A program made the translations under genes and the position numbers. The notes beneath the pieces are model-generated. The model made no database searches. It saw only the letters and a list, made by a program, of their open reading frames with translations, and was not told the origin of the DNA. This document shows positions 27,585 through 34,709 of a stretch of DNA of 52,839 bases, in pieces (position 1 is the stretch's first letter; each line of letters opens with the position of its first letter). Origin of the DNA: Corallococcus terminator (GTDB lineage Bacteria; Myxococcota; Myxococcia; Myxococcales; Myxococcaceae); the NCBI RefSeq assembly GCF_003611635.1, contig NZ_RAVZ01000014.1, positions 1 through 52,839 on the forward strand, read 5' to 3'.

Positions 27585-28556
27585 TCAGGAACGAAAGGTG
27601 TCGAGGGCAGCACGCAGGGCCTCCACCGGAGACCGGGCGAGGAGCGCACGCGTGCCGGGGACCGCCTTGAGCCGCGCGACGTCCAGGCACTGCGAACGGG
27701 TCAGCAATTCCAGACGTTCGGCCAGCGCCTGGGCTCGGCGGCTGGGAGCATCGCGCAGGGCGTTCAGGAGCAGGTCGGGGACGCGCACCTTCACGACCGG
27801 CTCGGGCAGCCCAAGTCCCTGCACCAACGTGCCCAGGAACTCCGAGCGCACCAGCGGGCGCGCATACGCCACGTTGTATGCCCACTGTTCGGGACGGCGC
27901 GCTTCCGCCATGCGCCGCGCGAGCTTCCAGATGATGCGCGCATAGTCATCCACGTCGATGACCGAGCAGGCCACCGAGTCCGCTCCAAGCTGGCGCCTGC
28001 GCTGGAGCATCTTCACCATCGCGGGGAGGACGAACCGGTCCCCCCTTCCGATGAGGAAGCGCGGACGCAGCAACACCGCGCCCAGACCGGCATCCGCAGC
28101 GTGCTTCGTGATGAGCGCCTCGGACGCCACGCGGGAGCGCGCCAGCGGCGTGACGGGGACCAACGGATGCTCCTCCGTCACTCCCAGATGCGGCCCCGGG
28201 CCGTAGACAGACATGGAGCTGCCGTGGATGACGCCCAGGCAGTCCTTCGTGAGCCGTGACAGCAGCCGCCGTGTCCCTTCCACGTTGGTCCAATCGAAGC
28301 CCGTGCCGTCGGTGTCCCGGGGCTTCGTGGCGAAGTGGAGGACGACGTAGGGATGCGACGGGAACAACGCCTCCGGAATGCCGTGCAGGTCTCCCCGCAC
28401 GACCTGGACTCCGTCTCCCCACGACCGTCCATCCGGGGTGCGCACCAGCGCGTGCACGGGATGCGTGCCGCGCTGTCGCAGGATGGCCTGTCCCACGAGG
28501 CCGGTCGCACCGAGCAGCACGACGCCCACGCCGTCCCCGCCCGTTACCAGAGCCAT
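27585..28556 (-). CDS. Extended SDR (NAD-dependent epimerase-like) with altered catalytic pair
   Basis: A 323-residue Rossmann-fold protein. The nucleotide loop is GATGLVG at 16-22, with VVRGDL at 52-57 and SSMSVYGPG at 113-121 carrying the catalytic Ser region. Where extended SDRs have YxxxK in a PYxxSK context, this protein reads PLARSR: Tyr is replaced by Leu138 and Lys by Arg142. It may be a non-oxidoreductase binder or use another base. Its stop lies 13 bases before the dikinase start, and its 5' end overlaps the methyltransferase gene by 13 bases. It is therefore an operon member, possibly modifying the operon's product. Confidence 0.8.
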   Translation of the reverse strand: MALVTGGDGVGVVLLGATGLVGQAILRQRGTHPVHALVRTPDGRSWGDGVQVVRGDLHGIPEALFPSHPYVVLHFATKPRDTDGTGFDWTNVEGTRRLLSRLTKDCLGVIHGSSMSVYGPGPHLGVTEEHPLVPVTPLARSRVASEALITKHAADAGLGAVLLRPRFLIGRGDRFVLPAMVKMLQRRRQLGADSVACSVIDVDDYARIIWKLARRMAEARRPEQWAYNVAYARPLVRSEFLGTLVQGLGLPEPVVKVRVPDLLLNALRDAPSRRAQALAERLELLTRSQCLDVARLKAVPGTRALLARSPVEALRAALDTFRS

Positions 28557-29191
28557 GGGACCAGCCGCTTGCGCGTCGCCGCGTAGGCTTCGTAACCGGG
28601 GAAGGAGCCCAACAGCAGCCGCTCCTCATGCCGGATGCGCAGCAGCACCGCCGGAACGAAGAGCAGCACGAACGCGGCGATGGCCGGCACGCTGGGGAAG
28701 ACGAGCAGGTAGCCCACGTGCGCCACCAACATCCCGGTGTACGCCGGGTGCCGGAGCTTCCGGTAGACCCCCCCCGTGACGAGCAGGTCCGCATCCGGCA
28801 GACGCACGCGGTGCGAATACGCTCTTCCGAGCGTACGGATGGCCGTCAGTCGCAGCGTCACCCCACCGATGAAGCCAAGCAGCCCCACCGCACGAATCCC
28901 GGGGCCCGCCTCCAGCGTGGGAAACGCCAGCGCGAGCAACAGCGTGGTCAGCCGCGCCACTGCATAGAGTTCGAGCGTGGAGCCATCGCGCTCCGCGGTG
29001 GGCTTGCTCGTCTCACGCAACGTCACCCGGCTCTCAATCAACATCCACGCTACGTAGGCCGCGATCATCAGGCCCGCGATGACACGGCTCTCCTCCGGCG
29101 TGCGCGCAAGCTGCCGGAGGCCCAGCGGGACGAGCAGCCCCAACCCCGTCACCATCAGCAGGGTGGGCATCCAACGGTGCAGGTGCTTCAC
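28544..29191 (-). CDS. Isoprenylcysteine carboxyl methyltransferase-like membrane protein
   Basis: A 215-residue protein with about five membrane helices and the ICMT/PEMT C-terminal signature: GGVYRKLRHPAYTGM (His148) for S-adenosylmethionine binding, and RHEERLLLGSFPGYEAY, in which the Glu189-Glu190 pair and the Tyr follow. ICMT-type enzymes methylate carboxylates of prenylated substrates, and some bacterial relatives methylate other lipids. The pairing with a UbiA prenyltransferase in the same operon is therefore suggestive. The start is GTG 29191, overlapping the stop of the hotdog gene as GTGA. Confidence 0.82.
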   Translation of the reverse strand: MKHLHRWMPTLLMVTGLGLLVPLGLRQLARTPEESRVIAGLMIAAYVAWMLIESRVTLRETSKPTAERDGSTLELYAVARLTTLLLALAFPTLEAGPGIRAVGLLGFIGGVTLRLTAIRTLGRAYSHRVRLPDADLLVTGGVYRKLRHPAYTGMLVAHVGYLLVFPSVPAIAAFVLLFVPAVLLRIRHEERLLLGSFPGYEAYAATRKRLVPWLW

Positions 29192-30006
29192 GACGCCGCC
29201 TTGCTGACGGCGCCAAGCAGCCCCGAGAAACAGCAGACGTTGTCCTGCCAGCCCTGCACGGCGATCCACATGCGGCCCTTGCGGCCTTCGGCCCGCACCG
29301 GCTCCGCCCACTCCGGGAGCCGGTAGCTGACGAAGGTGCGCATCACCAGCGGCGCGTCGTGGCGCACGAAGCGCTGAAACTCCAGCGTGAGGCGGGTCAG
29401 GATGATGACCCAGTCGAACGGCAGCCCCACGCCGTGAATGCTCGCGAGGCTCGCCTGGCGGGCAATCTCCGTGAGGAGCATGCCCTGCACGTGCTCGGAG
29501 GGATGGTCGAAGAGGAACTCGGGCGACTCCATGAACGCGTTGAACTGGTGCAGCGCACCCACCCGGTGGCCGTTCGCGAGCAACACGTTCGCCGGCTCCC
29601 GCTTGTGGACGAGCACCGCGTCCGTGCGCTCCATCGGCCGCGTCTCTCCTTCCGCGAACAACTGGCGGCCTTCGGAGACGGGGTTCTTCACCGGCACGCG
29701 GCCCAGGAGTTCAGTGAGGTTCGCCGGCGGGTCCTTCTTCCAGGGACCGCCCACGCCTACTCCCACGGGCGTGGCGTCCGCCCAGTCCGCGAGTTCACGG
29801 TGTTCGGCGGCGCGCGCTCCCAGGTAGAGGCCACCGTGCTGCTGGAGGACGGCCGCCAGGAACTCGGCCTCCTCCACGTTCTTCACCGGGATGCGACACG
29901 GGTGGTCCACCTCCGGGAGGAGGAACTCCGGCACGAGCAGGAAGGGGACAGCGTCGGGCGACTCCACCCGCACGCGACGCGCGGGGAGGCTGGATGCGGC
30001 TTCCAT
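29188..30006 (-). CDS. AfsA-like hotdog-fold protein (A-factor synthase family)
   Basis: A 272-residue soluble protein, first gene of the operon. It carries the AfsA-family marks: VHKREPANVLLANG at 133-146 (the HK-x-NVLL element at the domain start) and FLFDHPSEHVQGMLLTEIAR at 164-183, the FDH...GMLLxE-RQ helix of hotdog A-factor synthases. AfsA condenses a beta-ketoacyl chain with dihydroxyacetone phosphate to start gamma-butyrolactone signals in Streptomyces. Here the second domain is present and the first is reduced, so the substrate may differ. ATG 30006 is preceded by GGAG inside an inverted repeat. Assignment from motifs, without a database search. Confidence 0.72.
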   Translation of the reverse strand: MEAASSLPARRVRVESPDAVPFLLVPEFLLPEVDHPCRIPVKNVEEAEFLAAVLQQHGGLYLGARAAEHRELADWADATPVGVGVGGPWKKDPPANLTELLGRVPVKNPVSEGRQLFAEGETRPMERTDAVLVHKREPANVLLANGHRVGALHQFNAFMESPEFLFDHPSEHVQGMLLTEIARQASLASIHGVGLPFDWVIILTRLTLEFQRFVRHDAPLVMRTFVSYRLPEWAEPVRAEGRKGRMWIAVQGWQDNVCCFSGLLGAVSKAAS

Positions 30007-30008
30007 GT

Positions 30009-30039
30009 CTGTCTTTCTCCAACTGAGGGGGAAAGACAG
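30009..30039 (-). promoter_or_regulatory. Inverted repeat over the leader and ribosome site of the AfsA-like operon
   Basis: CTGTCTTTC at 30009-30017 and GAAAGACAG at 30031-30039 are perfect 9-bp arms; with the next three bases (one G-T wobble) the stem reaches 12 bp around a 7-base middle. On the coding strand the promoter-proximal arm precedes, and the other arm contains, the GGAG ribosome site, ending two bases before the ATG. It could be an operator for a dimeric repressor or an RNA hairpin hiding the ribosome site. Confidence 0.6.
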
Positions 30040-30161
30040 TCTAGGAATCCGGGTATCTCGATACGAGGACCGGGGGAGACCACCCGGTGCGCCGCTGGAT
30101 CAGGACCCGGGGGATGCGCGCGATCCTGTTCGTGAAACACGACCCTGTGACAGGTGAGACC

Positions 30162-31922
30162 TCACTGTCCTTCGGGCATCACCGGCTCGCAGCGGACCAG
30201 CACCTCCAACTGCTCGCCCCCGCCTCCCAGGTAGATGGTGCCCGTCGTCGGCGTCGCGTCCGAGTACTGCCGGCCTACCGCCACGCGCACGTGGTCGGTC
30301 TGCGTGAGGATGCCGTTGGTCGGGTCGAACCCCTTCCACCCCACCTCCGGCAGATACACCTGCACCCACGCATGGGACGCTTCCGCCTGCGCCGTGTTCG
30401 CGTGCTTGGGCCCCGTGTAGAGGTAACCGCACACGTAGCGCGCGGGCACGCCCAACAGGCGCGCCAGGCAGATGAACACGTTGGCGAAGTCCTGGCAGAC
30501 GCCCCTGCGCGCCGAATACACGGAGAAGGCCGTGGTGTTCAGCGTCGTCGTGCCCTGCGCGTACTGGTACTCCTTGAAGATGGAGTAGTTGATGTCCAGC
30601 AGCGTGTCCAAGAGGTCGAAGTCGTTGCGGCGCGCGAAGCTCATCGCGTACTCGGACAGCTCCTCCAACTGCGTGTCCGGCAGCTCCGGCGGCAGCAGGT
30701 ACGGCTGGAGCATGTTCGCCTGCCACGGCATCCACACCAGCGGCAGCACCGAGCGCACGTGCAGGGGCCGGTATCCCAACGGATCCGTGTCCCGCAGCTC
30801 CACGCGCGAGCGGGCCTCCATCACCAGCTCCTTGTAGGGCATGTCCACCATCGCCCGGCGGACCCGGTTGCCGAAGACGTCCTCGTACTCCGACCGCGTC
30901 ACGCCCACCGACAGCGTCACGTCGTGCGACAAGAGCGACTGGAGCCGGTCATGCCGGGGCGTCAGCCTCAAGAGATGGGAGCTGCGCTCCACCGGGTTCT
31001 GGTAGCGGTAGACGGTGCGGTGCACCACGTCCATCACCCGCACCGGCGTCTCCGGCGGACGGCGCAGGCGGCTTCGCGCCTCGAACTCCGCCGCCATCGT
31101 GGGCGCCACCGTGCCCTGGGCTCCCGGCGGCAGCGCCTCCACGCGGATGGCCCCCTGGCGCACCAGCACCAGGCCTCCGGGCGCAAGCTGCGTCCAGTTC
31201 GCTGGCACGTCCGTGCGCGAGCCCAGGGGCTGCGTGGCGACGATGACGCCCTTGCGGCTCTTGGCGCCCCGGCGCGTGAGGTCCAACTCCACGTCCTCGT
31301 CGCCCAGCACCAGCCGCTCGTAGGGCGGCGACACCTGCCACACCCAGCCCTGCGTCGCCCCGGTGCAGTCCGCGTACAGCATCAGGTCCCTGCCGTCCGA
31401 CACCACCAGCGTCAGCGGCCCCAACTGGTTCAGCTCCTCCAGCCACGCGCGCAGCCGGAACGCGTCCACCTCTCCCAGGCTTCGCCAGCCCTGCTCCTGC
31501 ATCCAGTCCAGGAAGCGGCAGAACAGCGTCTCCGAGTCCGTGGAGCCCACGGGTTCGAAGCGCGCCCCAGCGGGAATCTTCAGCCGCTGCTCCAGGCTGC
31601 CGCTGTGCGCGAGCAGCCAGTCCCGGCCCCAGGCGCTGCGGACGAACGGCTGGGTGTTGGCCTCCGTGATGGGCCCCCACGTCGCCGTGCGCAGGTGCAG
31701 CAGCATCAGCGAGGACTCCAGCGGATCCCACGTGCGCACCAGTTCGCTGCGGGTGCTGTGCAGTTGGGGCGCGGCTTCCTTCAACACCGCGGCCGCGAAC
31801 TCGCCGCCCGGGTAGTAACCCACGCCCCAGCCGTCCGGCGGCTTGCGTCCGGGAGCAAGACAGCGCAGGTCCAGACCGGGAGCGAGCTCTCCCTCGAAGG
31901 ACAGCGCGAGCAGGTTCAACAT
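30162..31922 (-). CDS. Degenerate class-II amidotransferase domain fused to transglutaminase-like protease
   Basis: A 586-residue two-domain protein. Residues 1-260 look like a YafJ-type Ntn glutamine amidotransferase: DGWGVGYY at 30-37, LLHLRTATWG at 74-83, NTQPF, LLAHSGSL and STDSETLF. The nucleophile that should follow the initiator Met is missing: residue 2 is Leu (MLNLLALSFEG). Residues 296-540 are the transglutaminase N-domain and catalytic fold with Cys476 in RRGVCQDFANV, His518 in ASHAWVQ and Asp533 in GFDPTNG. It ends the triad with the ATP-grasp and alpha-E genes, 11 bases downstream of the latter. The triad is widespread and of unknown function, probably making and cleaving an unusual peptide bond. 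Confidence 0.85.
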   Translation of the reverse strand: MLNLLALSFEGELAPGLDLRCLAPGRKPPDGWGVGYYPGGEFAAAVLKEAAPQLHSTRSELVRTWDPLESSLMLLHLRTATWGPITEANTQPFVRSAWGRDWLLAHSGSLEQRLKIPAGARFEPVGSTDSETLFCRFLDWMQEQGWRSLGEVDAFRLRAWLEELNQLGPLTLVVSDGRDLMLYADCTGATQGWVWQVSPPYERLVLGDEDVELDLTRRGAKSRKGVIVATQPLGSRTDVPANWTQLAPGGLVLVRQGAIRVEALPPGAQGTVAPTMAAEFEARSRLRRPPETPVRVMDVVHRTVYRYQNPVERSSHLLRLTPRHDRLQSLLSHDVTLSVGVTRSEYEDVFGNRVRRAMVDMPYKELVMEARSRVELRDTDPLGYRPLHVRSVLPLVWMPWQANMLQPYLLPPELPDTQLEELSEYAMSFARRNDFDLLDTLLDINYSIFKEYQYAQGTTTLNTTAFSVYSARRGVCQDFANVFICLARLLGVPARYVCGYLYTGPKHANTAQAEASHAWVQVYLPEVGWKGFDPTNGILTQTDHVRVAVGRQYSDATPTTGTIYLGGGGEQLEVLVRCEPVMPEGQ

Positions 31923-31933
31923 GGGCGCGGACT

Positions 31934-32914
31934 CTACCCGGCCATCTCCTGGGTGCCCACCTGCACGGGGGCCCGCCCGAAAAAATCGCGGGAGATCAGC
32001 GTGCACAATGCGTCCGTGCCCTCCACCATGCGCGTGAGCAGGGCGTGCACCGCTTCACCCTCGCCCGACAGGGAATGAGGCGTCAGCTCCTCCACCAGGG
32101 GCACCAGCCGGGACAGGCACTCCTCCCCCGGCTGCCCCTTGGCCACCACCGGGCACAGGTGCCCCAGGTAGCGGTACGCGGACTCCAGGCAGAAGCGCAC
32201 CGAGCGCGGGAAGCGCGGCTCGAACAGCAGGAACGCCGCCACCGCGTCCCCCGTCACCCGGCCCTGGTGGCTCTTCATGAAGGGCTCGAAGCCGGAGCAC
32301 GCGCGCAACAGCGACAGCCACAGCGCCGTCTCCACCACCCGGTGCTTCTCCTCGCTGAAGATGTGGTGGTGCACATCCAGGAGGCGCGACGTCTGCCCCG
32401 CCCGCTCCAGCATCACGCCCAGCCAGACGAACTCCTGGGGCGTGTCGTGCAGCATGGTGCTGTCCAGCAGGCCCAGGCATAGCTGCACCATGCGCCGGAT
32501 GTGCTGGTAGAAGCCGAAGCGCGACGCGGCGTACTCCGCCCGGCCCGTCTCGCCGGTGAGGAAGTGGTACAGCTCGTTCGTCACCTCCCAGCACTCGCGG
32601 CTGACCACCTCGCGGATGGTGCGCGCGTTGTCTCGCGCCGCCAGCACCGTGTGCACCAGGCTGGAGCCGTTGTCCTCCTCCCAGGTGAGGAAGTGCTGCA
32701 CCGCCTCGCCGTCGGATTCGGCCTTCACGCCGTGCTTGAGCGCGAAGGTGGCCCGCTCACCGAAGATGGCCAGCGCCGGCACCCAGCACTGGTCCGCCGG
32801 CAGGTCCGCGTCCAGCGCGAGCTGATCCGTCATCTGCAACACCCGCGCGACGCTCTCCAACCGCTCCAGGTAGCGCCCCAACCAGAAGCAGTGCTCCGCG
32901 ATGCGGGCAATCAT
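31934..32914 (-). CDS. Alpha-E domain protein (DUF403)
   Basis: A 326-residue all-helical protein of the alpha-E family, starting [21 protein letters not shown], split at the characteristic WxGRYxER motif. Acidic and histidine residues recur through the helices (DVHHHIFSEEKHR near residue 190). The family is nearly always next to a circularly permuted ATP-grasp protein and a transglutaminase-like protein, as here. Its start overlaps the upstream gene's stop as ATGA, so the pair is translationally coupled. Biochemical function is not known. Confidence 0.92.
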   Translation of the reverse strand: MIARIAEHCFWLGRYLERLESVARVLQMTDQLALDADLPADQCWVPALAIFGERATFALKHGVKAESDGEAVQHFLTWEEDNGSSLVHTVLAARDNARTIREVVSRECWEVTNELYHFLTGETGRAEYAASRFGFYQHIRRMVQLCLGLLDSTMLHDTPQEFVWLGVMLERAGQTSRLLDVHHHIFSEEKHRVVETALWLSLLRACSGFEPFMKSHQGRVTGDAVAAFLLFEPRFPRSVRFCLESAYRYLGHLCPVVAKGQPGEECLSRLVPLVEELTPHSLSGEGEAVHALLTRMVEGTDALCTLISRDFFGRAPVQVGTQEMAG

Positions 32915-34383
32915 GCATCCTCCTTCTGGACCCAGGTGTCCTTGGAACCGCCACCCTGGCTCGAGTTGACCACGTAGGAGCCCGCGCGCAGCGCCACGCG
33001 GCTCAAGCCGCCCGGCAGCACCCACGGCCCCTGCGGCGTGGTGAGGATGTACGGCCGCAGGTCCACCCGCCGGGCGACGACCGTCCCGGAGGCCGCGTCC
33101 CACGTAGGGCAGGTGGACAGCTCCACGCGCGGCTGCGCGATGTAGCGCCGGGGCTGCGCGAGGATGCGCTGGCGGAAGTCCTCCCGCTCCTCCTTCGTGG
33201 ACTGCGGTCCCATCAACATCCCGTAGCCGCCCGCCTCGTCCACCGCCTTCACCACCAGCTCTTCCAGGTGCGAAAGCACGTAGCGGCGGTCTTCCTCGCG
33301 CGCGCACACGTACGTGGGCACCTGCGCCAGCACCGGCGTCTCATTCAGGTAGAAGCGGATGAACTCCGGCACGAACGCGTACACCGCCTTGTCATCCGCC
33401 ACGCCGTTGCCCGGCGCGTTGGCCAGCGCCACGTTGCCCGCCGCCCAGGCGCGCAACAGGCCCCTCACGCCCAGCATGCTGTCGGGGCGGAAGGCCTCCG
33501 GGTCGATGAAGGCATCATCGATGCGCCGGTAGATGACATGCACGCGCTTGGGCCCGCGCGTGGTGCGCATCCACACGCGGTCGTCGTCCACGAAGAGGTC
33601 CGCGCCGTGCACCAACTCCACGCCCATGGTGCGCGCGAGGAAGCTGTGTTCGAAGTAGGCGGAGTTGTACGGGCCCGGCGTCAGCACCACCGCGGTGGAG
33701 CGCTCCGGGTCCTCCGGGGAGGATGCGCGCAGCGTCTCCGCGAGCTTCGCCGGATAGTGGTCCACGCGCCGCACCCGCGTGCGCTCCAGCACCTCCGGCA
33801 GCACGCGCTTGGAGAGCACCCGCCCCTCCAGCACGTACGACACGCCCGAGGGCGTGCGCAGGTTGTCCTCCAGCACCCGGAAGGTACCCTGCCCGTCGCG
33901 GATGAGGTCGATGCCCGCGATGTGGATGCGAACGCCGCCCGCGGGCCGCACGCCCCGGAGCTTCGGCAGGTACTGCTGCGTGCCCAGCACCATGTCCCGG
34001 AGCTCTGGCCGCCCGGCGAAGATGCGCTGCTCGCCGTACACGTCGTCCAGGAACAGCCCCAGCGCGCGCACGCGCTGCTCCAGCCCGCGCTCCACGTGCT
34101 CCCAGTCGGAGGCCGACACCAGCCGGGGGATGAGGCAGAAGGGGAAGATGCGCTCCGTGCCCCGCTGATCCGCGTACACGGAGAACGTCACGCCCTGGTT
34201 CATCAGCGCCCGCTCCGCCAACCCCTGCATCCGCGAGAACTCCGCCGGCGAACGCGTGCCCAGCCGCTCCAGCAGCCGCAACACGTCCTCGCGCGGAGCC
34301 TCCCCGGTGCCCAACAGCTCGTCCCAGGTGCCCGGCGCGACGCCATACCCTTCGAAGAGCCCTCGGACCTGAAGCTGTCTCAT
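32911..34383 (-). CDS. Circularly permuted type-2 ATP-grasp protein
   Basis: A 490-residue protein of the circularly permuted ATP-grasp family. Motifs are [21 protein letters not shown] with the Glu/Asp-Asn metal site, [36 protein letters not shown] and [12 protein letters not shown]. It probably forms a peptide-like bond on a substrate handled by the two proteins encoded after it. I start at ATG 34383 ([14 protein letters not shown]), because residues from the earlier ATG at 34422 are not family-like. First gene of the triad; the promoter should lie in the 326-base gap shared with the divergent HYR gene. Confidence 0.93.
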   Translation of the reverse strand: MRQLQVRGLFEGYGVAPGTWDELLGTGEAPREDVLRLLERLGTRSPAEFSRMQGLAERALMNQGVTFSVYADQRGTERIFPFCLIPRLVSASDWEHVERGLEQRVRALGLFLDDVYGEQRIFAGRPELRDMVLGTQQYLPKLRGVRPAGGVRIHIAGIDLIRDGQGTFRVLEDNLRTPSGVSYVLEGRVLSKRVLPEVLERTRVRRVDHYPAKLAETLRASSPEDPERSTAVVLTPGPYNSAYFEHSFLARTMGVELVHGADLFVDDDRVWMRTTRGPKRVHVIYRRIDDAFIDPEAFRPDSMLGVRGLLRAWAAGNVALANAPGNGVADDKAVYAFVPEFIRFYLNETPVLAQVPTYVCAREEDRRYVLSHLEELVVKAVDEAGGYGMLMGPQSTKEEREDFRQRILAQPRRYIAQPRVELSTCPTWDAASGTVVARRVDLRPYILTTPQGPWVLPGGLSRVALRAGSYVVNSSQGGGSKDTWVQKEDA

Positions 34384-34709
34384 GGTGGACCTTGTCTCGT
34401 ACCCGAAGACGCACGACGCCATGCGTCAGAACGGACTCTACCGGGGGATTGTGGGGCGCGACAGTCGCCGGTCTCAGCGGATGGGAATGAGGGGCGCGCC
34501 GGTCGGTGGTGAACACATGAAACAGGTGTGACACCGGCCCCGTGCGATGGCTGGCGAACAGTCCGCCGGCCCCCCGGTTGTGGATCCGCCGGACCGTGAG
34601 GACGGTGCGCCCCCTGGATGGTTGAGGGCGCGCGGGGTCCGGGTGGCTCCACCGGCCAGCGGTCGCCAAGCAGTTGGTGTCACGGGCGTTGTGGCGGGGA
34701 GGGGTCGGG
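34384..34709. promoter_or_regulatory. Divergent intergenic region with palindromic element
   Basis: 326 bases separate the ATP-grasp and ELWxxDGT genes and must hold both promoters. I see a perfect GGTGT-G-ACACC dyad at 34525-34535, a GC-rich second half without a credible small gene, and GGGGAGGGG just before the right-hand start. No RNA gene or convincing -10/-35 pair was recognised. Confidence 0.4.

Noticed and set aside
34525-34535. GGTGT-G-ACACC palindrome as a known operator
   Set aside because: Short and not matched to any regulator I can name; kept only as a note on the intergenic region.
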